64,000 nt of DNA from Colias croceus (Eukaryota; Arthropoda; Insecta; Lepidoptera; Pieridae). Each line of letters opens with the position of its first letter. The first letter of the stretch is position 1. Positions 21,504-33,680 of this stretch are shown here, one piece after another. The DNA lies in the NCBI RefSeq assembly GCF_905220415.1, contig NC_059552.1:7765001-7829000 (forward strand), written 5' to 3'. A program made the translations under genes and the position numbers. Below the pieces are notes generated by a model, which had not been told where the DNA came from, did not search any database, and saw nothing but the letters and a program-made list of their open reading frames with translations.

Positions 21504-21554
21504 GTTAGGTTAGGTTTAGGTTAGGTTAGCCGTTAGGTTAGGTTAGGTTAGGTT
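21504..21554 (+). repeat. interstitial telomere-type repeat (TTAGG)n
   Basis: About nine TTAGG units with two interruptions (GTTTAGG, GCCG). TTAGG is the telomeric repeat of most insects. The block sits in the core of the TIR element and is followed by an A-run. Confidence 0.85.
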
Positions 21555-21581
21555 TGTTAAAAAAAAAACTACACAGAAATA

Positions 21582-21604
21582 GGAGCCCCGCGAAGCGGGG
21601 CTCC
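21582..21604. repeat. perfect GC hairpin
   Basis: GGAGCCCCGC, loop GAA, GCGGGGCTCC: a 10-bp stem with a three-base loop in an otherwise AT-rich region. Confidence 0.9.
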
Positions 21605-22694
21605 GTCGACGAAGATCGAACGATCGAAGATAATAATATGAACATAATATTTTTACAATTTTACGGTATGACTGTTACCCGATTGTATCAATAAGAGCTA
21701 TAATAAAAAAATATAACAACGTATTTTATTACAGAAAGCATTTACTTTACACATTTCCTAATACGATATAGGAATTGTATACAATTCCTAGGAAGATTAT
21801 ACTTTTCCTAGGATATGAATGCATTAAATAGTTTTTTAAACAATATTTTATACATTTCCTAAATGGTATCGGAATTGTATACAATTCCTTGATTTCATAC
21901 ATTTCCGGTAACATATATATGTAGTACCTACTAATATCATATACCTACCTTAGACGTGAAAGTTTGTGAGAATAATATTATATAGGTGTAAGTTTGTTCC
22001 TCTATCACGCGAAAATCACTGAACGAATTTTGATGATACCTTACAGTGATCTAGTTTATATATTAGAATAACAGATAACCTATAGAAACCATTGCTTATG
22101 CTTGCGGATTCGTCCGCGTGTAAACCGACACAGCTGTGACAATAGGTATACATAGGTCCTATACCATAATATCCGAAAAAGTGCGCAAAATTCTTATCAC
22201 CCAGCTTGATAATCGAGAAAGAAGCGGTCAAAGGTCAAGTATCGATCTCAAGTAGCTAGGATGTCCCAAAATTGTTACATCCGTTACGAGAGCACTCCTA
22301 CCAGACTTGGCTACTTCCTGCTTCCTGTCCATGATTTGTAGGTTATATTACAAGGCCTTCATTTCTTTGGCTGAAAGGCGCTTATGATAAAGTAGGTATG
22401 GTTATCTTATAGAGATGGTTGAAATCTTTGTTCAGGTGTTGAAAGGAATAAGGCAGGGCAGGAAGTGCCTATACTGAATTCTTCCGAAGTGTCCTTTTCC
22501 TGTGTGAAAAACATCTATAATATACAAATAATTACGAATACTTTTCTTGATGTAGCTAAGGATATTGTTCGTGACAAAGCCTTTATCAAGTGACTACTAT
22601 AAATAATAATAAACGTATTAAGTTATGAAAAAAGTTATTTTAGAAATCATATTGATACTGATACCAATATAACTGACCTATTGCCTATATGCTA

Positions 22695-22885
22695 ATCTAT
22701 ACTAATAATATTATAAAGCTGAAGGGTTTGTTTGTTTGTTTGAACGCGGGAACTACTGGTCCGATTTGAAATATTCTTTCGGTGTTAGATAGCCAATTTA
22801 TCGAGGATGGTTATAGGCTATATATCATCACGCTACGGCTAACAGGAGTGGAGCTACGGGGGTGAAATCGCGCGGAGCAGCTAGT
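22695..22885 (-). repeat. SINE-like repeat B
   Basis: Minus-oriented copy: ATACTAATAATATTATAAAG, (TTTG)n, AACTACTGGTCCGATTTG, to GGAGCAGCTAGT. Family B shares its tail with family A but has a different body. Confidence 0.8.
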
Positions 22886-23251
22886 CTACTATACAAATAT
22901 AAAAGCAATCTAAACGCGATATATAAATAGCGCAAATACAAATTGTACACGAATATCTACCAAATTTAGAATTACATATTTCAACCTACATTTACATAAA
23001 CACAAAAGACATTCGTTGATTCCACGTCACGTTTCCATTGAACCAAAAACCTATTCGTCGCGGTAAATAAACGATGTGATCATCCATCTTGATTTATTCG
23101 TCTTGTATTGTGGAAAACTGAAAAATTGTGAGACAAATGTATAAAGGATGGAAGAGAAGGTCTTCTTGTTTATTAAATAATTTTATTCTTAATTAATTAA
23201 TTCAAGTTAAAATAGTAGCAGAGGACCAAATAGGCTAACATTTATTTATTA

Positions 23252-23455
23252 CTAGCTGTGCCCCACGGTTCACCCGCATTGCTCCGCTCCTGTTGGTCTT
23301 AGCGTGATGATATAATATAGCCTATAGCCTTCCCCGATAAATGGGCTATCTAACATCGAAAGAATTTTTCAAATCGGACCCGTAGTTCCTGAGATTAGCG
23401 CGATCTAACAAACAAACTCTTCAGGTTTATAATATTAATATGCCTAGTATAGATT
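23252..23455 (+). repeat. SINE-like repeat B
   Basis: Plus-oriented copy from CTAGCTGTGCCCCACGG through TTGGTCTTAGCGTGATG to the TATTAATATG...TATAGAT tail. Confidence 0.8.
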
Positions 23456-24152
23456 TTTTTACACTAATAAATCTAATAATTTTCTATATAAACAAACCCA
23501 CAACACTGTAAGAACAGAAAGATCTTAGCAACAAAAATTTAGAATATTTCGGACACGGACGAGGAACATTTTTCAATGGAATAAAATATTTTCGTCTGCC
23601 TGAATACAAAAGGAAACGAAATCCTGTGACCAATTTCGTACAAACGTGAGAGCAGTTTTCTTTATTTTTTACAAGATCTGTGAATTCCTTCAACTTCATA
23701 TGTGTCAAGGGGATTGTACTTGTGCATTATTAAAAATATTATGCAAAATTTATGTTTAAAACTTAGGAAAATGGAAAACATTTTATATCGTGAGATTTTC
23801 TGAATTTAAAATAGGTATGCACATAGAAACATATTCTTTGATAAAAACCATTTTAAGATCTAAAGGTAGCGTTGGAGATTAATAAAATATATTATTATGT
23901 ACTTTTTCTTTCGTTTTATCAGAATTATGAGTTGGTACATACTTAAGTATGTAAAATATTTTTGACAGTAGTACAATCTTTATGTTCAGAAATGATTCAA
24001 GAAAGATTCAAGGATGTTTTTCAATAGGTACATAAAATCTTTTAATATTTGTACAGTTTTACGTTATAAACATTATATTTAATTCAGTGCACAATGGAAC
24101 AATAGGTTTATAATTACACGCTAAATTGTGCCTTTTAAATTGATTATAATGT
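23456..24152. other. intergenic, no gene seen
   Basis: AT-rich. The 74-codon minus frame at 23484-23708 has no recognisable domain and no splice context; probably chance. Confidence 0.4.
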
Positions 24153-24391
24153 ACTAGATTTCCGCCCGCGGCTTCGCCCGCGCTTGCAAAGGAAAACCCG
24201 CATAGTTCCCGTTCCCGTGGGATTTCCGGGATATAAACTATCCTATGTGTTAATCCAAGTTACCCTCTACATGTGTGCTAAATTTCATTGTACTCGGTTC
24301 AGTAGTTTTTACGTGAAAGAGTAACAAAAATCCATACATCCATTACATCCATACATCCATACAAACTTTCGCATTTATAATATTAGTAAGA
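24153..24391 (+). repeat. SINE-like repeat A, best full copy
   Basis: CTAGATTTCCGCCCGCGG core, TGGGATTTCCGGGATA, TGTTAATCCAAGTTACCC, a short CATCCATACATC tandem, then CTTTCGCATTTATAATATTA. This is the most complete family A copy in the window. Confidence 0.85.
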
Positions 24392-24713
24392 TTAATTATT
24401 TAGTTACGTTCACGCGTCTTTTCACTACTAGGGTTGAGATGTAGAGTGTTTGGACTATTACTAAAATACCGTTACACGCGTATCAGTTATAAGACCTTAG
24501 TCATCATCACTGTAATTAAAATATATCAAGAAACATTAATGATATAAACGATTTTTTATATAAAAAATGACTAATTATATTTTTATTACACTAACTTATC
24601 AAATGACGAAAACGGGGGAAGAATTCTTTGCCCAATTAAAAAGTACTTAATTAAAGTACGTCGGTCTCTGTGATAAAAATATCTAATTTCCCCGCCTTGA
24701 TAACGCTACAGAT

Positions 24714-24720
24714 TATATAG
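24714..24720 (+). promoter_or_regulatory. candidate TATA box of the MBF2-family gene
   Basis: TATATAG about 100 bp upstream of the ATG, in CAGATTATATAGAGCGC. Transcription would start near 24740-24750. Confidence 0.45.
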
Positions 24721-24815
24721 AGCGCAATTTCTTTTGTTTCAATAGCGTTCCAAATTCGAATATCGATTGACATTTGTTGGGTTTTATTTTTTTTTTCGTA
24801 AAAAAAGGTGTAGCA

Positions 24816-25931
24816 ATGAGGTTGTTGTTTACGTGTTTATTAGTGGCGGTGTTAGTGTATGTGGAGTGTAACCATACGTTTATGGGGTCGAATGTGTTCC
24901 GACCTCTTTTGTTTCACCGTACGATACATTACGGCTCGCATATGTTCAGCAAACGTGTAGAGAATTTCAGTTTCTCCACGCCATCGTATCACCAGAGCAT
25001 TCAGGTATTATATTTATATGTAGTTAAATTTTATATTTAAACTATTTTTTTATTTGAAATATTATGACCGATTCTAGATGTTACTGCAATCAGATAATAG
25101 ATAAGATTAAAAGAATGACTACGAGAAAGAACTATAGATGCTGTATTTGAGATAAAGTAACCTACATTCTGTTTAACGTTTGCCTTGTTTTTTTGAAACG
25201 TATTAATTTGTATTTTGTTTGTATTCCCAACATGATTTAACATAATATAATATACAGTATTACTAATAGCCTTAATGAAATGATACCTAATATGCAATGT
25301 AAAAATATTAAATATAAAATATATAGGCAACTTTTTTTAATTACTATGTATCAAGAAGCCTATGCTTCAAGCTATGTAGGTATATGTAAAAATTTAAGTA
25401 AATATAAACAATAGCTAAAAGTCTCTGATCAACTGTCCAAAACTTGACATTGGCAGAATCCGTCCTCACTGGGATCGGGAATTTCTATAGACAGAGAATA
25501 AGAAGAAAATATTTTAAGTATAAATTAGTCATGTATGCCCAGCGGTTTTACCCCCAGTGCTCCACTTCTGTTGGTCTTTGCGTAATGATATATAGCTAGC
25601 TTCCCTCGATAAATGGGCTATTTACCATCGAAATAATTTTTCAATTCGGACCAGTGATTCCTGAGATTAGCGCGTTCAAACAAACTCTTCAGCTTTATAA
25701 TATTATATTAGTATAGATATAGTACCTACAGACAGTATGTATGAGGTATAAACGATATATATTATAATCTTTAAAATGTTTTTTTTTCAGGGTATTCTCG
25801 CCTACGATTTAACAAACAGTTCAGCATCAGCGAACGTGACGCAGGGTGGTATTGGCTACACATATGTGACGTTACGAATGAAAAGTGACAGAGGGCGGGA
25901 GATTAAATACGATGTTTTTATATATGGATGA
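24816..25931 (+). CDS. secreted MBF2-family protein, two exons
   Basis: Exon 1 24816-25004 ends CAG|GTATTA; exon 2 25791-25931 follows TTTTTTTCAG; phase 0; 109 residues, TGA stop. I chose the ATG at 24816 (AGCAATGAGG) because it directly begins a signal peptide, MRLLFTCLLVAVLVYVEC, residues 1-18; the frame is open further upstream. Exon 2 carries the family core: ILAYDLTNSSASANV, GGIGYTYVTLRMKSDRGR, ending in KYDVFIYG. This fits the MBF2 family (Pfam MBF2), small insect proteins often annotated as salivary secreted peptides. The founding member is Bombyx MBF2, named as a transcription co-activator, but this signal peptide argues for secretion. The role of this copy is unknown. AATAAA overlaps the end region (25934-25939). 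Confidence 0.88.
25535..25720 (+). repeat. SINE-like repeat B in the MBF2-gene intron
   Basis: Degraded plus-oriented copy (GCGGTTTTACCCCCAGTGCT to TATTAGTATAGAT) inside the 786-bp intron. Confidence 0.75.
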
Positions 25932-25933
25932 TT

Positions 25934-25939
25934 AATAAA
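25934..25939 (+). other. poly(A) signal of the MBF2-family gene
   Basis: AATAAA three bases after the stop codon. Confidence 0.5.
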
Positions 25940-26439
25940 TATGTATTTTAAATTGGAAGTTTTATTGATTTTCACAATGATTATAATGAAAATGTAGTGA
26001 CGTTGCTTTAGGTGAAATATAATGTCCCAGACTTTTTATTCGATTTTATTCGACAAATACATTTTTGTTTTGATATTATTAAATAATTTATCAGTTTATA
26101 ATACTAATTTCAATATAGGTATTTTTTTAAAATCTTGAATTAACAAACCATAAAAGATAGGGATAACACCAAACATCAAGTTTATAAAACTATGTATTAA
26201 GAGGAAAAAATCATCAGTTTAAAACCAAATTGTACATAAGATACCAATATCTTATGTGCAGTTTGATAAATTTTGTTTTCAATTAAAAAAACTGTACCGT
26301 CGCATTAATATGTAAATTATTTGGAACTTGTATTTTATCGTTACGAAAACGTCACCCTTTAAATTAATTCTTCACTTTAATGGAACAAGTAAAATTGAAA
26401 CAACTTTGCTGTATACAAAATATAAAAAAGGAAGACAAA

Positions 26440-26618
26440 AAAATGTGTGCGTATACTAGTGTACACACATAAGAAGTGTAACTTCTTTATGTCCTTATTT
26501 TTCAAAAAATAATTTAAAATCAAAGAAAAAAGTCGAATCAAGCGGGGTAGGTATAAAAAAAGATGGCGCGTAACGAAAAAATGTTACACAAAATTTTTTT
26601 CCGACCGAGTTTCACTTC
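26440..26618 (-). mobile_element. MITE family E, copy 1
   Basis: Runs from AAATGTGTGCG through AAGAAGTGTAACTTCTT, TTTTTCAAAAAATAATTT and AAAGATGGCGCGTAACG to GAGTTTCACTTC. Inverted relative to copies at 30921-31130 and 58280-58510. Contains the GAAGT.AAACTTC palindrome at both ends. Confidence 0.75.
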
Positions 26619-26699
26619 AAAAAATTAAAATGTTCAATAGGCTGTCAATGACTCCATGATCAGGTTGTGAAAGCGCGTTTTATAACATCATCCTAATAA

Positions 26700-26912
26700 T
26701 ATTATGTACCTATTATAAATACGAAAGTTTGTATGTTTGTTTGTCACTCCTTCACGCAAAAACTGTTTAACCGATTTCATGAAACACTGCACATAGAGGG
26801 TAACTTAGATTAACAAATAGGATAGTTTTTATACCGAAAATCCTACGGGAACGGGAACTGTGCGCGTTTTCCTTTGACTACGCGGGCGAACCTGCGGGCG
26901 AAAAGCTAGTAG
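26700..26912 (-). repeat. SINE-like repeat A
   Basis: Minus-oriented copy: ATTATAAATACGAAAGTTTG, (TTTG)n, GATTAACAAATAGGATAG, ACGGGAACGGGAACTG, to GGCGAAAAGCTAGTA. Confidence 0.8.
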
Positions 26913-26921
26913 ATAATAATT

Positions 26922-26992
26922 TATTCTGCATTGAGGTTCGAACCCAGGACAATTCAACTATAACGAATTAACCACTGTATCATTGACTGTAC
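26922..26992 (+). repeat. repeat with a B-box-like motif
   Basis: GAGGTTCGAACCCAGGAC followed by AATTAACCACTGTATCATTG. GGTTCGAACCC matches the RNA polymerase III B-box, but I find no cloverleaf and no A-box at the right place, so this is a repeat relic and not a tRNA gene. A related stretch is at 59877-59945. Confidence 0.4.
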
Positions 26993-27811
26993 CTAGAAAA
27001 CATTTGCATACGAATTTCTGATATTTTTGCACCGGAATTCTAAAAATAAACGAGTCACAAAAACTAACTTCAGATAGCATGTGACAGACGGACAGACGTT
27101 GTGCATCGCGGTCACACTGTATTGTAATTTTATTTTATTTAGTTTTATACTGGAATTCTCCTAGAATTTACATGATTAATTTTTTTCGTGTAATATCACT
27201 ATAACCATGATTTTATGAAATTAGAATGGATGATATAGAATTTCCAGGCTCATCTTGATTCATACCTACCTATCTGAAAAATAAGCATTGAAAAGTATAC
27301 CTAATTACTAAAATAAATAAAACATGTAACACGATATTATATGTTATTAAAACTAGAAACTTATATTTTTTTCATTATCAAATATACTGAAATACATAAT
27401 CATCCAATATCCAATTACGGATTACCATCTTCATCAGCTAAAATTAACATAACACCCATATTAGCAGAAGCCATAGCCTCTAAAACGCAAAATCACTCAA
27501 CCCGGATTATTAAGAATCCGCTATAATATCCGCGATAACTATGAAGTGTTCAATTTTATGAAACCTTAAAATATTGGCGTCTCGAATGCCTCGGAATGGC
27601 TACAATTCGATATATTAGATTTCCCCTCTCACCTCTATACCTTGCACGTGAGATACATCTTTTAGCGTGAAATACATTGATTCTGTAAATCTAATAAATA
27701 CTATTTTGGGATGGATATTTTCTGAGTTTAAGCCACTCTCGGATTTAGTCCACATTGAACCTATTATTAATTTTTATTCGTCAAAATATATGGGAATAAT
27801 GTTTCAGTTAA

Positions 27812-28004
27812 TCTATACTAATATTATAAAGCTGAAGAGTTTGTTTGTTTGAACGCGCTAATCTCGGGAACTACTGGTCCGATTTGAAAAATTCTTTCGG
27901 TGTTAGATAGCCCATTTATCGATGAAGGTTATAGTCTATATATATATCATCACGCTACGACCAACAGGAGTGGAGCCACGGGGGTGAAACCGCGCGGAGC
28001 AGCC
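27812..28004 (-). repeat. SINE-like repeat B
   Basis: Minus-oriented copy, well preserved: TATACTAATATTATAAAGCT to GCGCGGAGCAGCCAGT. Confidence 0.8.
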
Positions 28005-28439
28005 AGTTATTGATATTTTTAAGAATATCTTCAAGTGAAATATGATCTCATTTTAGAGAGCTTTAAATCTTATAATTTTTTTCCGAGATCCAAAAACGAA
28101 GGAGGTTCATAATTTGTGCTGCAATAGCTGTGTTTTTTCTTTACATTAATAATTGTTCACATGAATTTAAAAAATCGTGATAGCAGCTTTACATCATACT
28201 CCTTATTATATTGTTAAAAATAACGTTAATTATGTCTACGAGATGCAATGAAAATAATTAATCAATGCTTGTCTACGATTTCCTGCAAGATATCACTTCT
28301 TAGCTACCTACATGAACCGATTTCGTTTGTATGTTCAGATTTGCCCTTGTACCTATGTAATTTTTTCTCGTTTGTCCAAGTTTATTTCATTATTTTTAAA
28401 TTTGAATAAAAAAACATGATTTCAAAAATATTTAGAGCT

Positions 28440-28640
28440 TTTTACCTTATATTACGTTACGGTGTGATTGTGGTCAGCCTGTCATTTTGCGGACGAACGC
28501 AGTGTCGCCTCAGGAGCTTCCGGAATATAATCTATTTTTAGAATAGTTTGGAGTTGTGTGGTATGTCCATTGTTTTGTTGTTCAGTACGGTGTGATAGGA
28601 GGCTAATTATAATTTTTTGTGACTGTAAAAATGGTTAGTT
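28440..28640 (+). other. possible first exon ending in ATG|GTTAGT
   Basis: GC-richer patch (GTCATTTTGCGGACGAACGC, GTCGCCTCAGGAGCTTCCGG) within AT-rich DNA, ending GACTGTAAAAATG directly before GTTAGT. Some insect genes place the first intron right after the start codon. I found no matching second exon, so this is a suggestion only. Confidence 0.2.
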
Positions 28641-29970
28641 GGTTTTTTATTTGTTCTATACCGATGACGTAAGTGGCTAAAATGATATGAGGGAAATACT
28701 AATTACCATCTAATTACATAATTCATTTGTTTTCTTAACTATGAACTATTAATATAATGATCCAGGTTACCTAAAAAAATATTGTGATAAATTATTTATA
28801 TTTTATACGTCTTATTACCATACAAATGCGGAAGTAAATTTATTTCCGGGATGGCTTATAATACTTTTAAGAGGTACCTAACCACTTAAGTATGCAAATT
28901 TAATACATAAACATAGTACTTAAGTTAAGATAATATCCTTTTATTATAAGAAAAATCAAACAAAAGCAGCTTAAATCCATCAAAGTACAGGAATAGAGCA
29001 CTCAAATTATGTTTGTACATAGTTTAAACCATACTGAGCGGTATCGCAACTAACATAAATTAGCTCCCAAACTTTAAATTGACTTCGCTATTGTAGCCAC
29101 GCGGCTTATCGTATGATAAATACATGTGATAGAATCTGTGTGAACTAACTAGTTTCAGAGAAGTTTTTGTACGAGAATAGTTGTTTAGGAGGTACGGAAT
29201 GATAAACTAATAAGCATTGATAGAAGTATTATGTGATTTGTTTGTCTCTAATTTATATAACCATGTAGGTATAAATATAAAACGTTAGATGTTGAACTCA
29301 ATGTTGAAGTAAGATTTATCCTAAGGAAAAGCCATTTTCAGGAGTCTGTGCTCTGTCGAAATAATTGTTAATAATACAATTATAAGTAGATAGAAATACA
29401 TTTTAATATCGCTTCAATATAACAAAGAATAGTCACAATATAATTGAATAACTTTCAGGAATATATAGATCACAAGGGACAGTAATATATAATATTATGA
29501 TGATAAGGTTTATATGTCAAGCAACTATGTTTTTAAACTTCAGTATGCAATATACATACAGTATTCCCTTATACATACAGTACCTAGTGCTGAATACTTT
29601 GTTAGGTTTGATTGTTTGTTGATAGGACAGATAATAGAACAAAGTTGTATTGGAAACTTTCCTATCTGTGTATTAATAACTAATTACTAGCCAGTTCAAA
29701 CTATCCCGGCTACGCCCGGTTGATACGTCCAAGAGCTACGAGCTACGGGATAAAAAATAAATTCTGTGTTGCCCTGTTCAAAGCTTTGAATTTGTAAAAC
29801 AGTGTTGAATTAAATAGAAAAAAAAAACACAAATAAAATATCAGTCATTACGTATAGTGCTTGCAATAATTCTTAATTTTTTTTTCAATTATGTACTTGT
29901 TGTAGTACTTGGTTATGATTCTATTAATCTAAAATGTGTACTGTTATTTTATCAAAATTTATATTTAAAC
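28641..29970. other. no gene seen
   Basis: AT-rich DNA without a coding exon or a recognisable repeat, apart from a weak remnant near 29695-29760 (CTACGCCCGG..). Confidence 0.4.
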
Positions 29971-30490
29971 TAGCGGTCCGCCCCGGCTTCGCCCGTGGTA
30001 CCTAATATGAAAAATAGATGTTGGCCGATTCTCAGACTTACCCGATATGCACAGAAAATTTCATGAGAATCGGTCCAGCCGTTTCGGAGGAGTATGGCAA
30101 CGAAAACTGTGACACGAGAATTTTATATATTAGATATATGAAACTAGACGACAACTTCAAGGATAGTAGGATGAAGAGCTCAGCGTTGAATAGTTTCAGG
30201 AACATTCTATGAGCGCATCGAATGATATGTCTGGCTTATCATAATATACATTATGCACGAATAGTTTGTGACGTTACTCTAAGTATTTTATCACGATATT
30301 TATGAGATAATAAAGGTACATACGTTAAATATATCTATCTACTACTGTATAGGGGTATGAAAAATAGATGTTAGCCGATTCTCAGACCTACCCGATATGC
30401 ACACAAAATTTCATGAGAATCGGTCCAGCCGTTTTGGAGGATAATATTATGGTAATTACCATTGTGACAGGGAAATTTTATATATAGTAT
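29971..30490 (+). repeat. two copies of SINE-like repeat C
   Basis: 29971-30136 and about 30345-30490 share AAAATAGATGTTGGCCGATT/AGCCGATT, CCCGATATGCACA, TTTCATGAGAATCGGTCCAG and an ATTTTATATAT end. Only the first keeps the GGTCCGCCCCGGCTTCGCCC start. Confidence 0.8.
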
Positions 30491-30920
30491 AAGATTAATA
30501 TCTACCTAGTTAATTACACTCTGTGTAAGTCTGTATGGTCAAGTCTGTATGGTCAATTAAAAAAAATCTCTGGGTACATAAAACTATGTTTAAACCAGAC
30601 CAATTTCAAGTGGAATTAACAAAAACAATTATTGTGTAACAAGAAGAGCATTAGATGGCTATCAGGCGTAACGTGCCAAATTTCTTGCGAGCTTTTAACT
30701 TAATTTTCTAGTAATGGCGGGAAGATTTGCTTTTTGGCGCGTAAGATTCTGTTTCTAGCAATTTATTGCTCGCAGCGGTCACTGAATAGTTTTATGCTTT
30801 TTGGTTTTGTTCTGAGAGATGTATGTCTCACCATTATGGAATTAAAACAGTATGCCTAAGTTTTGCTCTCTCGAAATTAATGCACAATTATCTTATATAA
30901 AGGATTCCAATTACAATATT

Positions 30921-31130
30921 TGAAGTGAAACTTCTTTATCGGGGTTGGAAAAAAATTTAGTGTAGGTAATATTTTTTCGTTACGCGTGACATTTTTCCGT
31001 TACGCGCCATCTTTGATTCTACGTACTTCTGTAAAGTTGCATATAGTAAATTATTTTTTGAAAAATAAGGTCATAACGAAGTTTCACTTCTTACGTGTGT
31101 GCACTAGTACACGTACCTACACATTTTTTT
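30921..31130 (+). mobile_element. MITE family E, copy 2
   Basis: TGAAGTGAAACTTCTTTATC, CGTTACGCGTGACATTTTTC, CGTTACGCGCCATC, then GAAGTTTCACTTCTTACGTG and an ACACATT end. Confidence 0.8.
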
Positions 31131-32896
31131 TTCGAAATTGTCTAGGTAAAACGGTTGAATAAATCTGATGAATGAAAATACAAATTTATTACTTACTGAC
31201 AGACTGACTTAACTTTATCAGAGGAACAAGCATGCATAGGATTCTAAAAAGTTAAATACATTTAATTGCCTTCATTACATACCTTAAATAGAACCTAATC
31301 TAACACTCCAATCTAACATACATAGGTATCAAATCAAATACATTGGTACATAACATAACACGTATAACGTAACAACACAAAACATCACGTTCTTACATTT
31401 CAATTTCGAAATGAAAACAGAAGCAATCCGTGAATACCCATGGAATACGCTAAGCATTTAAACATTTCCAACAAAACCCATTATTTGAGTCACACAATAT
31501 CCGATGTAAGTTAACAATTTCTTGTATTAATTTTCACAGTTTACTTTGCGATTCGGGATTTACTTTGAAAATTGCCAAGTTGGACAATGTATTTGCCTCT
31601 GAAGAATTCCCCTAATCTTTCCATTGTGTTACTTGCCAACTGCGATTGGATTAACTTTGGACGCTTTAGAACGTCTGTTAATTTCAGATAACTCAAAGTT
31701 TGCCAGTTGATTGTTTCTTGATGGAAAATCCGCGGAGAATTTATTACAGTTATCATGTTTACTACTTATCTTATAGATTTAGGCAGTGGATTCACTCTTA
31801 ATACAAGAATTAGTAAAACATAAATAAATAAATAGTTTATTTGCAAGTAATCATGTTATACAAAGGTGTTAAAACACTGCATTACAGCATTTTTAGCCGT
31901 TAACATAATATTATGTGAAGACGTGGGTTAATCCAGATTATAAATGATGTTTGCTACACAATTTATTTTATAAACTACCTACCATATTATCTAGGTACCA
32001 CACGTTATTGTGCGCGTGGTTCTAGTATAAAAAAAAATTGCTAAAATGAATCTAGATCCAATGCTGTGGGATAGATTAACAAACATTTATCTACACTGAA
32101 AAATTTTTACTGTAAGTAAAACCTTAATTTTACCTTGTTTTGTAACTTGTTGGATATGAATGATTTTTATTTAAGGATCTCTTGAACTTTCTGTTTGAAA
32201 GGTCAGCTTATTCTCACAGAGATATCGTTACCTAATGTAACGTATAATCATTTTCCTTGGGCTAGTCTGATATAATTATTTTCAGGAGCTTCTTTTAAGT
32301 TAATTAAAGTTACGGAAAATGTAGATAATTATCACTTTGTAACTCCGTTAAACATTTTAAATATGATTAAGTACTTATAATGAAAAATTGCACATAATAC
32401 TATTAAGTTGCTGCAATTACTAAATCTGTTCATTGATAAACTTAGAAAATTATTTAGCAGTAAAATTGCCTATTTAATTTTAAAATCAACACACGTGACG
32501 TTCTCAAACATACCTAAATGAATAGAAATAATATTCGCCATAGCAACATAAAAATAACAGTAAAAACAAAATGGAGTTGCAAGATACGGAAGATTCTGTA
32601 GGTAATTTTTAACGTAATTAAAACTGTTATTGCACCACAGACCTTTCGCTTCTCTTAGTACGTACTTATTACATTAGGTAGGTACGCCATGGTGCCTTTA
32701 CTAATTTGTGAGATGATTTTCTCTTTATTGTAATTGAATATATTTTGTAATTACAGGCTTGCCTAGTGTGGGTACTGTAGGGAATCCTTTTTAATAAACA
32801 TAGAATATGTGTTAAGCGAGCAACGTCAATCCTGTCAATAGTATCTGTGTAAAAACATTTGGTTTAGAAATAATTATATTTTTCATTTTCAATTAT
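31131..32896. other. no gene seen
   Basis: AT-rich. An (AATA)n/TTTATTTGCAAGTAATCATG stretch at 31820-31890 looks like a retroelement tail. The minus frame 31541-31756 (71 codons) has no recognisable domain. Confidence 0.4.
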
Positions 32897-33076
32897 AACG
32901 CTGAAGAGTTTGTTTGAACGCGATAATCTCAGGAGCTACTGGTCCGATTTGAAAAATTATTTCGGTGTTAGATAGCCCATATATCGAAGAAGGCTTTATA
33001 GCCTTCTAATAGTCTGTTATCACGCTAAGACCAACAGGAGCGGAGCAATGCGGTTAAAACTGCGGAGCACAGGTAG
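32897..33076 (-). repeat. SINE-like repeat B
   Basis: Minus-oriented copy: ACGCTGAAGAGTTTG to CGGAGCACAGGTAGT. Confidence 0.75.
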
Positions 33077-33564
33077 TAAAATATATTTTGCAATAAACGC
33101 ATTATATTATGTTGAGAAAAATCTAAATGTCATTAAATAGCTCGAGGTACAATATTATGATCTTTAATTATTAACGGACAAATAACATTATTTACTAAAG
33201 TTATTTGTGTCAAAAGTATTCGAACAAAACTAATAAATCATAGCGCAAATAAAAAAATATCTCTTATATTTTACACAAATATCGAGTTACACCGTTCTCA
33301 GTTCTCATGAGTCCGGGCTTATAAATATTAAATAATATCGCTCCTCTGAGATATCTGTGTTTACACAGATGTCAAATAATAAATTCTAGTCCGTTATATT
33401 TAATGAATTTTATGTTTGCATGTAAACACGTGTAAAGAGATCGTTAAGTTGTTCAATTATGTCAATTGGACATTATTATAATGTAAGTAGTACCAATAGG
33501 TATTAGTTTATGGATATAAAGTCAACTTTAAAGTGTAGATTGTAAACTAAACAAATATAGATAC

Positions 33565-33680
33565 GTCATCATCAGCACCAGCCCATATACGTTCCCACTG
33601 CTGGGACACGGGCCTCCGATGAGGATACAGGCCATAATCCACCACGCTGGCCAAGTGCGGGTTGCGGCGGATTGCGGAGG
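33565..33680 (-). repeat. LINE/SINE tail with CAT/GAT repeat
   Basis: CATCATCAGCACCAGCCCAT, CGTTCCCACTGCTGGGACAC, GGGCCTCC. The same segment in the opposite orientation is at 35195-35280 (GGCCCGTGTCCCAGCAGTGG, GATGATGATGATGG). The (GAT)n tail marks it as a retrotransposon 3' end. Confidence 0.7.

Larger units (their letters stand above)
21144..21918. mobile_element. TIR element with palindromic subterminal repeats
   Basis: Inverted ends: ATATATGTTACAGGAAATGTATG at 21144-21166 and its complement with one mismatch at 21896-21918. Next to the ends are many short palindromes (GGAATTGTATACAATTCC, TTTCCTAGGAAA) on both sides (21160-21310, 21750-21890). The core holds a TTAGG block and a GC hairpin. 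No transposase frame, so a non-autonomous DNA element, perhaps with another repeat inserted in it. Confidence 0.65.

Noticed and set aside
21582..21604. Helitron 3' hairpin
   Set aside because: The GC hairpin is right in form, but no CTRR end follows within about 15 bases and no matching 5' TC end was seen.
26937..26990. Possible tRNA gene around GGTTCGAACCC
   Set aside because: No acceptor or anticodon stem can be drawn and no A-box lies upstream; it is a repeat that shares the B-box motif.
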